Source: Methanospirillum purgamenti (GTDB lineage Archaea > Halobacteriota > Methanomicrobia > Methanomicrobiales > Methanospirillaceae). Taken from it: a stretch of 64,000 nt of DNA. The notes under the pieces were generated by a model. It was not told the origin of the DNA and searched no databases. It saw only the letters and a list, made by a program, of their open reading frames with translations. Each line of letters starts with the position of its first letter. Position 1 is the stretch's first letter. The stretch is taken from the NCBI RefSeq assembly GCF_018502485.1, contig NZ_CP075546.1. One strand, written 5' to 3'. Positions 26,387 through 35,549 of this stretch are shown piece after piece. The position numbers and the translations under genes were made by a program.

Positions 26387-28423
26387 ATGATTCAGTTAGA
26401 TAATTTAAAAATGAGTAAAAAAATGCTCATATTATTAATTATAGGAATACTTGGTATTCTTTGTGTTGGGTACATTGGAATTACTAGCTCAGGGATTATA
26501 AATGCTCAATTAAACGAATTATATGAGATAAAATATATTCACACTGTTCAGTCCGAAGATGCACTAATCGAATTATTACAGTACGCAAAAGGAACTAGTG
26601 ATTATATCACTGAATTAGACAAAGAAAAAATGAAGGAGATAGAAAACAACACCCTTGAACCAGCCATCCAGAACTTCAACAATATAATTGTCGAATATGA
26701 AGCCTTGGGAATGACCAGTGAAGGGAAACAAATTGTTGACGAGATAAAAAAATCTTTTATTCAATATACTGATGCTTCACAAAAAGTTCTTGAGTTAAGT
26801 TATGAAGGAAACAATGCAGAAGCAGTGGTTATGAGAAATAATGAGGTTATCCCTAAAAGAATCAAAATAGAAGAAGACCTTAAAAAACTTGTTGATTTAA
26901 ATAATCAGTCTGCTTATCAATTCTACACAGAATCAGATGTAATTTATGGAAATATTATATTAAGCACGATTCTTGTGACCATTATTGCCATAATTATTCT
27001 GCTCTTAATTTCCTGGTATATCACACGAAATCTTACCCGAAGGTTTACTCAAATTCTGAGTGGAATGAGTGAAGTGGGTTCTGGAAACCTGTCCTACCGG
27101 ATTCTTATGTCTGGATCTGATGAGTTATCTAGCATTGGCTCCTCATTTGATCAAATGGCAATAAACCTGGAGAAACAGACAAACGAGATCCAGGAGAATC
27201 TGGAGAAATCTAAGCGTGCAAATAATGATATTATCCTAATTGCCGAGCAGATTCGTAAAGGGAATTTAAATGCTTCAATTCAGGCAGAAAACTATGATGG
27301 TGAATTCCGTATCCTGGTGAAAGGTGTAAATGATATTCTACAGGCTTTCATAGCACCTCTAAAAGAAGCAATGCGTATCGCGAATGAATTTGCTGCATGT
27401 AATTTTGCTGTAAAATATGATCCCACTGCTCATGTACAGGGTGATTTTGAAAAATTCAAAGATGCGTTAAATTATAGCAGTACTTGTGTTTCTGACACAA
27501 TCAAAATAATTCAGGAACAATTGGTTGAACTGACCTCAAATGCCGAAGAAGCAAATGCAAGTACAGAAGAAGTAGCTGCAAGCGCTAAAACATTAGCAGA
27601 TTCAGCAGGCATTGTTAGCCAGAATGCTGATAGAAGTAACATTGGAGTAAACCAGGTACTAAAAGCGATGGATGATCTCACAACAACGGTGAATCAGGTT
27701 GCAACAAGAACTGATCAAGTAAGCAAGCTTACATCCGAAGCGGATAATCTTTCAAAAGAGGGTGCAATGCTTGCCAGTGTTGCTGAAAAGGGGATGCAGG
27801 GTATTACCACATCAACAGAAGAGAGTAGAGAAATAATTAGTGACATTCGTTCTCAAATGGAAGAGATTGGAAATATTGTAGGTCTCATACGGGACATATC
27901 CGATCAAACTAGCTTGTTAGCCTTAAACGCAGCAATAGAAGCTGCACGGGCCGGAGATGCCGGACTTGGATTTGCAGTTGTCGCAGATGAAGTAAAAGCA
28001 CTTGCTCAGGAAACACAAAAGTCAGCTGAGAATATCGCACAGATTATTGAAAATCTTCAAAAACGTTCAATACAGGCTGCTGAAGCAATGGAAAAAACTT
28101 CTGATGAAGTTACAGAAGGAGGAAAAGCATTAGGTGACACGCTAAACTCCTTTAACCGGATTGTCGAACTTATCGACAATATTAACCAAAATGTCGCAGA
28201 TGTGGCTGCAGCTTCAGAAGAGCAAGCTGCATCTGTGGAAGAGATAACTGCCAGTATCCATGAGGTCGGAATGCTGGTTTCAGATACCACAAAAGAAGCT
28301 GAGCAATCAGCACATTCAAGCAATGAGGCAGCAGCAGCAGTTAACCAAATTTCTGATGTGGTGAATAATCTCAATACAATTGTCGAACAGGTTCAAAATC
28401 AGGTCAGAAAATTCACCATCTGA
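26387..28423 (+). CDS. Methyl-accepting chemotaxis protein
   Basis: 678 residues. TM1 (about 11-33), a four-helix-bundle sensor domain (about 40-185), TM2 (about 190-212), HAMP (ITRNLTRRFTQILSGMSEVG...), a second HAMP-like segment (IAEQIRKGNLNASIQAENYDGEF), and a cytoplasmic signalling coiled coil. The hairpin tip that binds CheA/CheW is intact (DISDQTSLLALNAAIEAARA). It has an AGGTG ribosome binding site. It signals ligand state to the CheA kinase; CheW follows 21 bp downstream. No CheA, CheB or CheR gene is in the window, so the kinase must be encoded elsewhere. Confidence 0.95.
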   Translation: MIQLDNLKMSKKMLILLIIGILGILCVGYIGITSSGIINAQLNELYEIKYIHTVQSEDALIELLQYAKGTSDYITELDKEKMKEIENNTLEPAIQNFNNIIVEYEALGMTSEGKQIVDEIKKSFIQYTDASQKVLELSYEGNNAEAVVMRNNEVIPKRIKIEEDLKKLVDLNNQSAYQFYTESDVIYGNIILSTILVTIIAIIILLLISWYITRNLTRRFTQILSGMSEVGSGNLSYRILMSGSDELSSIGSSFDQMAINLEKQTNEIQENLEKSKRANNDIILIAEQIRKGNLNASIQAENYDGEFRILVKGVNDILQAFIAPLKEAMRIANEFAACNFAVKYDPTAHVQGDFEKFKDALNYSSTCVSDTIKIIQEQLVELTSNAEEANASTEEVAASAKTLADSAGIVSQNADRSNIGVNQVLKAMDDLTTTVNQVATRTDQVSKLTSEADNLSKEGAMLASVAEKGMQGITTSTEESREIISDIRSQMEEIGNIVGLIRDISDQTSLLALNAAIEAARAGDAGLGFAVVADEVKALAQETQKSAENIAQIIENLQKRSIQAAEAMEKTSDEVTEGGKALGDTLNSFNRIVELIDNINQNVADVAAASEEQAASVEEITASIHEVGMLVSDTTKEAEQSAHSSNEAAAAVNQISDVVNNLNTIVEQVQNQVRKFTI

Positions 28424-28444
28424 TTTTTTATTATGGTGATTTAA

Positions 28445-28999
28445 ATGAATTTACATTCGTATTATTACGATGACGAATCTTTGAATGAACCTATGCCTCA
28501 GGAAGTTGAGAAATCCTCACAACTAATGAGCCAAAAAACAGGTGAAGAGAAGGTAGTGGAATTTGTTATTGGATTGCAGGAATTTGCTGTGAATCTATTT
28601 GAAACCAAAGAAGTCATTAATAGTCCGGAAATTACTCCAATTCCAAATGCTCCTCCATACATCAGAGGTATGACAAATCTTCGAGGGATCATCACTACTG
28701 TAATAGACCTGAAAGAATTTCTCAATGTGAAAGGAAGCGGGAGTGGAACTAAAAGGGAAAGAGTCATTATTCTCGATCCATCATTATGCCATAAATCAAT
28801 AGGCATTGTCGTAGATGATGTCAGATCTGTACAAAATTATCGTGCAGAAGATATCGATCTAACCGACAGATCAAAAGATCGTTATCAGTTAGGTGTGATT
28901 AAAAAACAATTAAAACTAGCTGGAGGGAAAAATAAATCAGATTTGGTATTATTACTCGACATCAAAGGAATCATCCAAAAGATCCAGGATGAATTATAA
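28445..28999 (+). CDS. cheW: CheW chemotaxis adaptor
   Basis: 184 residues. After a variable 35-residue N-terminus comes one CheW domain: VVEFVIGLQEFAVNLFETKE, PNAPPYIRGMTNLRGIITTV, IDLKEFL, and SIGIVVDDVRSVQNY. It links chemoreceptors to CheA. The start is backed by a strong GGTGAT (28435-28440) 5 nt upstream of the ATG. It is 21 bp downstream of the chemoreceptor gene and very probably co-transcribed with it. The N-terminal extension is not part of the usual domain. Confidence 0.93.
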   Translation: MNLHSYYYDDESLNEPMPQEVEKSSQLMSQKTGEEKVVEFVIGLQEFAVNLFETKEVINSPEITPIPNAPPYIRGMTNLRGIITTVIDLKEFLNVKGSGSGTKRERVIILDPSLCHKSIGIVVDDVRSVQNYRAEDIDLTDRSKDRYQLGVIKKQLKLAGGKNKSDLVLLLDIKGIIQKIQDEL

Positions 29000-29118
29000 C
29001 TTGAATTCAATAGGATGTGATGAGTTTACCAAACTCCTTTCCTCTCGAAAAATTTGATTTTCAAAAATTCTTTTTGAATAGACCATCTGATCAAAATCCA
29101 GGAAACAGATGCTAAATT

Positions 29119-30339
29119 ATGGATAAAAAGAAAGAAACTGATATTGATTATCATAATAATCCATATTCAATTTTACATGTTGATGACGAATCTTTACTTC
29201 TTGAGATGAGTAAATGTTATTTAGAGCGAACACGTGAATTCATTGTAGATACAGCAGAATCAGTAGATGATGCATTAAATCTCTTTAATATTAAATCTTA
29301 TGATGCAATAATCTCTGATTATAATATGCCGGGTAAAAATGGGATCTTTTTTTTTAAAACAATCCGCTCGATGGGAAGTACCATACCTTTCATTTTTTTT
29401 TCTGGTAAAGAAAGAGATGAGATAGAAGTAGAAGTATTACCCTCAAATGTAATGTATGTTCAAAAAGGAGAAAATCTGATTCTCACATATAATGATTTGA
29501 TCCGTGATCTCAAAAAATCTATAAAGAGAAACGTACCTCATCAGACCCCTGCCACCGATATACAAAACCTCTCTTACTCAACAAAGGATCTACCAGATGC
29601 AATTTTTATAATAAATACTGATCATGAAGTAGTTGCATGGAACCATGCTATGGAAAGAATGACCGGATTATCATCTGAAGTAATGATTGGGAAGAGGAAT
29701 TATGAATATTCAATTCCATTTTTAGGTAAAAAACAACCATTCCTTATTGATTATCTATTAACTCCTAATTTTGATATAAAACATGTGTATCATGATATTA
29801 AAATTGAAGGGGGAACAATTACTGCCGAATTAATAAGTAAATTTTTTCATTGGAATAAATTTTTTAAGATACAAGTTTCAGTATTACTTTCTGAAACGAA
29901 TAAAATATCTGGGGCTATTGCAATTTTCCGTGAAATTACACAAAGTAAGTTTTTAAAACTGCCTAACCATCAAAAATTTTCCCCTCATAAACCTATTGAG
30001 ATTCATTCTCCGGACTGGATTTATTGGGAAGGACCACATCAACAGATTTTATATTGTTCCTCCTCTTCGGCTACAATAACCGGATACACTCCTCAAGAGA
30101 TTAGAACAGATCCATCAATAATTTATGAGATGATCCACCCAGATGATCAAAAAAAATGGAAAAAACATAAAATTGATAGTAAAAAATCCTTGTATAATGA
30201 ACCTCATTTTTTTCGAATTCAAAAGAGATCAGGAGATATTATTTGGATTCATCATCACTGTAAACCGATATATGGCGAAAATGGTGCATACCTGGGTAAA
30301 ATTGTAAGTAATATAATCGTCCCATTGCATAAAGTATGA
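29119..30339 (+). CDS. Response regulator with two PAS domains
   Basis: 406 residues. A receiver domain (about 15-125) with acidic pocket D22-D23, phospho-acceptor D67 (IISDYNMPGKNG) and K117, then PAS (about 150-275) and a second PAS/PAC (about 290-400, SSSATITGYTPQEIRTDP, HPDDQKKWKKH). There is no kinase or DNA-binding output. In methanogens such REC-PAS proteins serve as phosphate carriers or protein-protein switches. It lies 119 bp after cheW; it may take phosphate from the distant CheA or from another kinase. Confidence 0.9.
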   Translation: MDKKKETDIDYHNNPYSILHVDDESLLLEMSKCYLERTREFIVDTAESVDDALNLFNIKSYDAIISDYNMPGKNGIFFFKTIRSMGSTIPFIFFSGKERDEIEVEVLPSNVMYVQKGENLILTYNDLIRDLKKSIKRNVPHQTPATDIQNLSYSTKDLPDAIFIINTDHEVVAWNHAMERMTGLSSEVMIGKRNYEYSIPFLGKKQPFLIDYLLTPNFDIKHVYHDIKIEGGTITAELISKFFHWNKFFKIQVSVLLSETNKISGAIAIFREITQSKFLKLPNHQKFSPHKPIEIHSPDWIYWEGPHQQILYCSSSSATITGYTPQEIRTDPSIIYEMIHPDDQKKWKKHKIDSKKSLYNEPHFFRIQKRSGDIIWIHHHCKPIYGENGAYLGKIVSNIIVPLHKV

Positions 30340-30936
30340 TTAAAAAACCATCGGGTGTTAATCACTATATTTTCAGTGGATGTTTCTCGGACCATCTATT
30401 CGAGATATTAATGAGAGTGGGTTTTTATTTTAAAAAGAAATGGATAAAAAAATTGAGGTTTCGTGACATTTACCGGTAGAAATAAACGAAGAACCATTAT
30501 TTGACGAATCAGTAACCTTTACGATTATCCTATCATCATCCACACTGCCTACAGTTGATCTCATATTAATTTAGATCTAAATCTCGGTTATTTTTAAATT
30601 TAGGGCATAAATTGTCGATATTAATATTTCCTGGAACATACCAAAGAAATGAAGGACATATATTACCTTAAATCAATAAAAAATAAAAAATACTGATTCT
30701 TTCAAAGGCCGCTATTAGACCTTTGATCATAGCTATATAAATTATCGACTTTTTAAAGATAACACAATACCGGCCAGCTATGAGAAGATCTTAAAATATC
30801 AACTATTTCGACCTAAATCACATTTTAGGGCATTAAACTGAATAATACCGGCAATGAATGATTTCAGCCTCTTCCAAGATAAGGGAGAGAGATATTCTCC
30901 CCACCGCCAAACCTAAACCTCCTGATGTGCTCGAGT
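30340..30936. other. Convergent intergenic region, no gene seen
   Basis: About 600 bp of AT-rich DNA between the 3' ends of the receiver-PAS and methyltransferase genes. Two short near-repeats of TTTAGGGCAT occur near 30600 and 30826. No coding frame or RNA gene is supported. Confidence 0.5.
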
Positions 30937-31698
30937 TTATCTCTTTTTCCCGGTGATTACCAGCAATAATGCAGAATGATCATAGGGACTCCCGTCAAAA
31001 TCGCCGAATACCCGGATATCTGAAAAACCTGCCAACTCACAGAGCCTGATAAGATCACTGGCTGCATAGAGGCTGTGTTCAAACGTGAAGGTTTTGACAT
31101 TCCCTTCTTTGATAAGAGTCCATTCCGTTCTGATTCTGTTCCAGTTCTCAAGGATCTCATGAGCCTGGACAAATAATCCGTCTCCGGTCTTTGACGCTGT
31201 AATCGGTTCAAAGTCCTTAGCCATCACCTCTTTTCCCATTACCTCAATAACAAATGACCCACCTGGCCGAAGACTATTGGCGATATTTTTCAGAACCAGG
31301 AGATCCTCTGCTGGATCTTTAAAATACCCAAAAGAGGTGTAGAGGTTTAAGACCAGATCGTATGATTCCTGCCTGACAAACTCCCGCATGTCGGAAAGAA
31401 CCCATTCCACATTTTTTGTATCAGCATACTCCCTCTTTGCTATCTCGAGGAGAAATGGCGTCCTGTCAACACCGGTTACCTGATATCCCTCCCGTGCGAG
31501 CAGACCTGCAAACCGTCCCGGACCGCAACAGAGATCAAGGACCGAATATACCGGGTGATCAATGAGATCAAAGATCTTCTCCATCTCTTCCTGCGCCTGT
31601 TCAAACAGTTCATCCGGAAACAATACCGGATAGAAGTCTTCCCAGAAGGACTCATTCTCAAACCAGTCCTCATCGAAACCGCTGGTAGAGGCTTGCAT
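30937..31698 (-). CDS. Class I SAM-dependent methyltransferase
   Basis: 253 residues with a Rossmann-type methyltransferase core: motif I VLDLCCGPGRFAGLLAREGY, motif II acid in VTGVDRTPFLLEIA, motif III VEWVLSDMREF, motif IV DLVLNLYTSFGYF, and motif post-I strand NSLRPGGSFVIEVMG. The substrate cannot be told from sequence; the N-terminal acidic lead (FDEDWFENESFWEDFYPVLF) is typical of small-molecule methyltransferases of this group. Stands alone. The base composition looks somewhat GC-richer than its surroundings. Confidence 0.88.
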   Translation of the reverse strand: MQASTSGFDEDWFENESFWEDFYPVLFPDELFEQAQEEMEKIFDLIDHPVYSVLDLCCGPGRFAGLLAREGYQVTGVDRTPFLLEIAKREYADTKNVEWVLSDMREFVRQESYDLVLNLYTSFGYFKDPAEDLLVLKNIANSLRPGGSFVIEVMGKEVMAKDFEPITASKTGDGLFVQAHEILENWNRIRTEWTLIKEGNVKTFTFEHSLYAASDLIRLCELAGFSDIRVFGDFDGSPYDHSALLLVITGKKR

Positions 31699-32044
31699 GT
31701 ACAGATGTTAACCTATGTCATTATGACAATTTACATGCCAGGTTCATATCGGGTCACTTTGGTTCCCAAGGCTGTTGTTCGTCGAATGAATTCTGGAATG
31801 AAATATTGGCACAATTCTACGCAATAAACGATATCAGATTTGATTGAGAATCTATAATCGGGTACTTTAGAGAATTGAAACGGTTGAAACAAAAATTAAC
31901 GAATCAAATTCTATGAGTCATTGCATACCCAGGGGATTGTATGCGTCCGAGTAGCAGAAAGATTGAGATAGGAAACCCAGGTTCCTGAATAAGACAATAC
32001 TTAAAAATGCGAAAATTTAAAAAATTATGTCTCAAGATCAGGAT
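31699..32044. other. Intergenic region, no gene seen
   Basis: Holds the upstream region of the methyltransferase gene and the 3' flank of the tandem secreted-protein cluster. No convincing coding frame. Confidence 0.4.
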
Positions 32045-32638
32045 CTATCTCCAAACCTCTCTTGCACGCACACAGTCCGTTTCACATAGGAACCGGCGGG
32101 ATTTTTCAACATATCTTACACAATTAGCCATACACTGGTCATAAATATCAAAATTTTCAAGAGCAGAGAATCCCCTTTCGATAAAAATTCTCGTGAGGTG
32201 TACATTTCTGACATTATCAGGATTCAAGCTTTCTGACCGTTCTTTCAGATCAGCAAGAATACTCCCCTCATAGAATTCCAGGGGATTTATAACGAATGTC
32301 AGATTCATGGTATCTGCAGAATAATCCGGATGTGAAATCTGAACAAGGGAAATATTGTCTCCATCAGAGGTACTGAAAATCACCCCGGCATTCATGGTGG
32401 TATTATTGTCAGGCAACACCGTTTCCAGAAGAGTAATGTATTCCGGATCATCAAAAACAATTCCATACGGGATTATATTCTGAATCGTCAGGATCATACT
32501 TCCATCTTCATTTTCTGTGAGAATACTCTCACCACCCTCTAACAGAATCTTATGTCCTTGGGATTCATCAGCAGAACAGGCAGATATGAGTGAAAAAAAA
32601 CCAATACAAATAATAATACAAATACTTTTGATTTGCAT
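32045..32638 (-). CDS. Small secreted twin-CX3C protein, family member 2
   Basis: 197 residues from the ATG at 32638, which begins a signal peptide (SICIIICIGFFSLISACSAD). The mature chain shares with its two neighbours the blocks KILLEGGESILTENEDGSM, IIPYGIVFDDPE, VLPDNNTTMNAGVIFS, SADTMNLTFVI and PLEFYEGSILADLKERSE. The tail carries two CX3C pairs (CMANC and CETDC) separated by about 14 residues, a pattern able to form a disulfide-locked helical hairpin. An upstream in-frame ATG at 32758 would cross the conserved promoter block and is rejected. Function unknown; the cysteines imply oxidative folding outside the cell. Confidence 0.75.
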   Translation of the reverse strand: MQIKSICIIICIGFFSLISACSADESQGHKILLEGGESILTENEDGSMILTIQNIIPYGIVFDDPEYITLLETVLPDNNTTMNAGVIFSTSDGDNISLVQISHPDYSADTMNLTFVINPLEFYEGSILADLKERSESLNPDNVRNVHLTRIFIERGFSALENFDIYDQCMANCVRYVEKSRRFLCETDCVRAREVWR

Positions 32639-32658
32639 GATAACCGATATTGGATAAA

Positions 32659-32678
32659 GAGAGGTATTATAGTTTATG
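32659..32678 (-). promoter_or_regulatory. Conserved promoter block of family member 2
   Basis: On the minus strand this reads as CATAAACTATAATACCTCTC, with a TATA-like CTATAATA. It differs at one position from the blocks before the other two tandem copies, and lies about 20-40 nt before the start codon. Confidence 0.6.
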
Positions 32679-32857
32679 TCATGGCATTTTGGAAATTGTG
32701 CCTTATCATATACCTTACAATGAAAGGGCACATTCTGATTCAATAATGGCTGACTCAATATGGATCTGTCAGGGGCAAAAAAGAGGATTTCCAGAAGAAT
32801 TATTTTTTTAAGTTTAAAAAAAATACGAATAAAATATTAGTAACCCGGTAATTACGG

Positions 32858-33436
32858 TTATAATTTCTCGCAGTTCATCTCACAAAAAATCCGGGTAGCT
32901 TTCGGATAATATCTTTCACAATCATCCATGCACCGGTTAATATCACCATAATTTTCTGAAACAGACAATCCTTTCACTAAATAAATTCTGGTGAGATTCG
33001 CATTTCTGACGATATCTGAATTTAAACTTTCTGACCGTTCTTTCATATCAGCAAGAATACTCCCCTCATTGAATTCCAGAGGATGAATGACGAATGTGAG
33101 ATTTTTGGTATCAGCAGAATAATCCGGCTGTGAAACCTGAACAAGTGACGTATTGTCTCCATCCGGATTACTAAAAATCACCCCGGCATTCATGGTGGTA
33201 TTATTATCAGGTAATACCATTTCCAGGAGAGTAAAGCTTTCCGGTTCCTTAAAAATTACTGCATATGGAATCACATTCTGTATTGTGAGGTTCATACTTC
33301 CATCTTCATTTTCTGTCAGAATGCTCTCTCCTCCCTCTATAAGAAACTTATACCCGGAAGATTCATCAGCAGAACAGACAGATATGAGCGAAAAAAGACC
33401 AATAAAAATAATAACACAAATACTTTTGATTATCAT
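32858..33436 (-). CDS. Small secreted twin-CX3C protein, family member 3
   Basis: 192 residues with a signal peptide (SICVIIFIGLFSLISVCSAD). It is closely similar to family members 2 and 4 along its full length (GGESILTENEDGSMNLTIQN, VLPDNNTTMNAGVIFSNPDG, FVIHPLEFNEGSILADMKER). The C-terminal cysteine pairs are CMDDC and CEMNC. It carries its own copy of the conserved promoter block, so it is probably transcribed separately from its neighbours rather than as an operon. No recognised family; probably a recent tandem duplicate under diversification. Confidence 0.75.
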   Translation of the reverse strand: MIIKSICVIIFIGLFSLISVCSADESSGYKFLIEGGESILTENEDGSMNLTIQNVIPYAVIFKEPESFTLLEMVLPDNNTTMNAGVIFSNPDGDNTSLVQVSQPDYSADTKNLTFVIHPLEFNEGSILADMKERSESLNSDIVRNANLTRIYLVKGLSVSENYGDINRCMDDCERYYPKATRIFCEMNCEKL

Positions 33437-33457
33437 TATAATTGATCATAGGAAGAG

Positions 33458-33477
33458 GAGAGGTATTATAGTTAATG
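33458..33477 (-). promoter_or_regulatory. Conserved promoter block of family member 3
   Basis: Minus-strand CATTAACTATAATACCTCTC; identical to the block at 34230-34249. Confidence 0.6.
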
Positions 33478-33636
33478 ATATGGTGTACATTCTCATTTCA
33501 CTTCATAGTATTAGGCAAACTTTCTGAATAATTTTGAACGTTTACATTATACAATAAAATCAGGTACTACTCTTTCCAAGATTTGAATAGCCGACTTATA
33601 TTACCCTAACCTAGCTTTTAGAGAAAATTAAAGGTA

Positions 33637-34221
33637 TTATTGTTTACATACTAGCTCACAAATAAGCCAGGGAGGTTTTCCAGGTCTTTCACAATTTTCC
33701 ATACACCTATCAAATTTATCATCATTTTCAGGAACAGATAACCCTCTTTCTAAAAAAATTCTCGTACCATGTGCTTTTCTGACGATTTCAGGATTCATGT
33801 TTTCGGACTGTTCTTTCAGATCAGCGAGAATACTGCCCTCATAGAATTGTAGAGGATAGATAACGAAGGTCAGATTTTTGGTATCAGCAGAATAATCCGG
33901 ATTTGAAACCCGAACTAGTGAAATATTGTTACCATCCAGGCTGCTAAAAATTATCCCGGCATTCATGGTAGTATTATTGTCAGGTAATACCGATTCCAGG
34001 AGTGTAATGTATTCCGGATCATCAAGAATAACTCCATATGGGATTGTATTCAGTATCGTCAGGATCATACTCCCGTCTTCATTCTCCGTTAGAATACTCT
34101 CACCACCCTCTAACAGAATTGTATACCCGGAAAATTCATCAGCATAACAGACAGATATGAGCGAAAAAAGGCCAATAAAAGCAATAAAACTAATACTTTT
34201 TATTATCATTATCATTGACAT
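33637..34221 (-). CDS. Small secreted twin-CX3C protein, family member 4
   Basis: 194 residues with a signal peptide (SISFIAFIGLFSLISVCYAD). Shares the GGESILTENEDGSM, IPYGVILDDPEYITLLE and VLPDNNTTMNAGIIFS blocks with members 2 and 3. The tail has CMENC and CELVC. The start is at 34221 (MSMIMIIKS); an internal ATG at 34209 would also give a signal peptide. It is the first of the three tandem copies in transcription order and has its own promoter block. Confidence 0.75.
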   Translation of the reverse strand: MSMIMIIKSISFIAFIGLFSLISVCYADEFSGYTILLEGGESILTENEDGSMILTILNTIPYGVILDDPEYITLLESVLPDNNTTMNAGIIFSSLDGNNISLVRVSNPDYSADTKNLTFVIYPLQFYEGSILADLKEQSENMNPEIVRKAHGTRIFLERGLSVPENDDKFDRCMENCERPGKPPWLICELVCKQ

Positions 34222-34229
34222 AGGATAAG

Positions 34230-34249
34230 GAGAGGTATTATAGTTAATG
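34230..34249 (-). promoter_or_regulatory. Conserved promoter block of family member 4
   Basis: Minus-strand CATTAACTATAATACCTCTC containing a TATA-like CTATAATA; identical to the block at 33458-33477. Confidence 0.6.
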
Positions 34250-34355
34250 TCTTGTTGCAGAATATGTATTTATTTTCACGTTTGGTTTTTATCAAGAAGA
34301 AAACCACTGATCCTGACCTGATAAATTCAAAAGGTGCTGGTACAGAACACCTCCA

Positions 34356-34688
34356 TCACAGAAAAATCCCTGGTTCAGACTTCATCATCTTTACAAATGG
34401 TCTTATGGATTGTCGTTTGATTGTAAATCCAGCATGCATTAGTGCTTTCAATACTTTATGCGATGAGAGGACAGGAAGAGTTGACACTACTCGGAGCCCC
34501 AACTGTAATTATTTCAAAGTCCCTATCTTTTTCGAGAAGTTCAAGATGAAAAGAATAATGCTCTTTAAACCGATTTTCAATCTGGAAAGATCTTCTTCTT
34601 TCGTTTTTCCTTGATCACTAACATCTGTTGCCAGATCAACAGCGACAATCAATTCACCGTCACGAAAAACCTGACCGAGAGTCTCCAT
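34356..34688 (-). pseudogene. Decayed HicB-HicA toxin-antitoxin pair
   Basis: Read across three frames on the minus strand. From the ATG at 34688 the first frame gives METLGQVFRDGELIVAVDLA then DVSDQGKTKEEDLSR, the usual HicB antitoxin core. A frameshift near 34580 then gives ENRFKEHYSFHLELLEKDRD and EIITVGAP. A further frame gives TLPVLSSHKVLKALMHAGFT and IKRQ, the typical start of HicA mRNA-interferase toxins. The conserved HicA catalytic-His region (GSH) is disrupted. Several frameshifts make the locus non-functional. The open plus-strand frame across it is only a shadow. Confidence 0.65.
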
Positions 34689-34918
34689 ATTTACTAATTA
34701 TTTCTTCTCATAGAAAGGGATTAATCATAAATTTTAACCGTAATTCCAGCACCCACACTCATTTTTCTTGAATACTTTTTGAAAATCAGAATTAAACAAC
34801 ATATATTGGATTCTTATTGATTTTTATGAACTTTGTATCACCAAGGCAGTATAAAGAACTAGAATCGGATAAGGATGGGGAGACGTTGAAAAGGCTTTGA
34901 TTAATGAAAAAATAAGAA

Positions 34919-35344
34919 TTATGCCTTCTTTCTCATTATCTCAGTGAGAGTGAAAGCATATCCATCAGCTTCTTTCTTAACTCCCGTATTCAGGTAATTG
35001 ATAGTCAGGGTGTCATCATCGTTGATGTATACAATATACGTTCCACCACTCATATCAACAACATGAGCAGTTGTTCTATCAGGGCTGATTACTCCGGCGA
35101 TTTTCTCTTCGACAAGTCCATTTTCTCCCGGAAACTGGTTAACTCCCTGAATAATATTTCCCTGCTGAGTTATTGTCCATGCACTTTCATTGGAAACATC
35201 TTCGAATATCTCTCCTGAATACTGCAGGTATTCGATCTTTTCAAGAATCCATGTTCCGGTCAGATTAGGGGCATCTTCTGCAGTGACACTACCGGCTATG
35301 AGCATCAGGAATACTCCAGTTATCAGAAACAGAATGTGCTTCAT
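34919..35344 (-). CDS. Small secreted beta-rich protein
   Basis: 141 residues with a signal peptide (MKHILFLITGVFLMLIAGSV). The mature part begins LTGTWILEKIEYLQYSGEIF and alternates short strands, like a lipocalin-type barrel (GTW followed by repeated strands and a GVNQF/GVIS pattern). It resembles in style, though not clearly in sequence, the secreted protein at 45905-46594. No family can be named. A monocistronic gene downstream, in transcription terms, of the substrate-binding protein gene. Confidence 0.65.
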   Translation of the reverse strand: MKHILFLITGVFLMLIAGSVTAEDAPNLTGTWILEKIEYLQYSGEIFEDVSNESAWTITQQGNIIQGVNQFPGENGLVEEKIAGVISPDRTTAHVVDMSGGTYIVYINDDDTLTINYLNTGVKKEADGYAFTLTEIMRKKA

Positions 35345-35549
35345 GTCAGAAATTTTTATTCTTATTACTGATATGCATTTTGAAAAGGATATGCAGGTTC
35401 GGGATAATGAACGGTTTCAGAAATTGTATTTGGGTTAAAAAGAGCGTCGAGGAATATTCTCCTTTATTTTGATTACTCCACGACTTTTTGCAAGGCACTT
35501 TACGAACTGAAACGGGATGACTACACCATCTCTTTTACTGGAGAGAATA

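Noticed and set aside
34252..34614. Plus-strand 120-codon open frame
   Set aside because: It overlaps the decayed HicBA pair on the other strand, has no ribosome binding site, and its translation looks like a shadow.
34826..34900. 24-codon frame MNFVSPRQYKELESDKDG
   Set aside because: Protein-like but too short to support; possibly a remnant.
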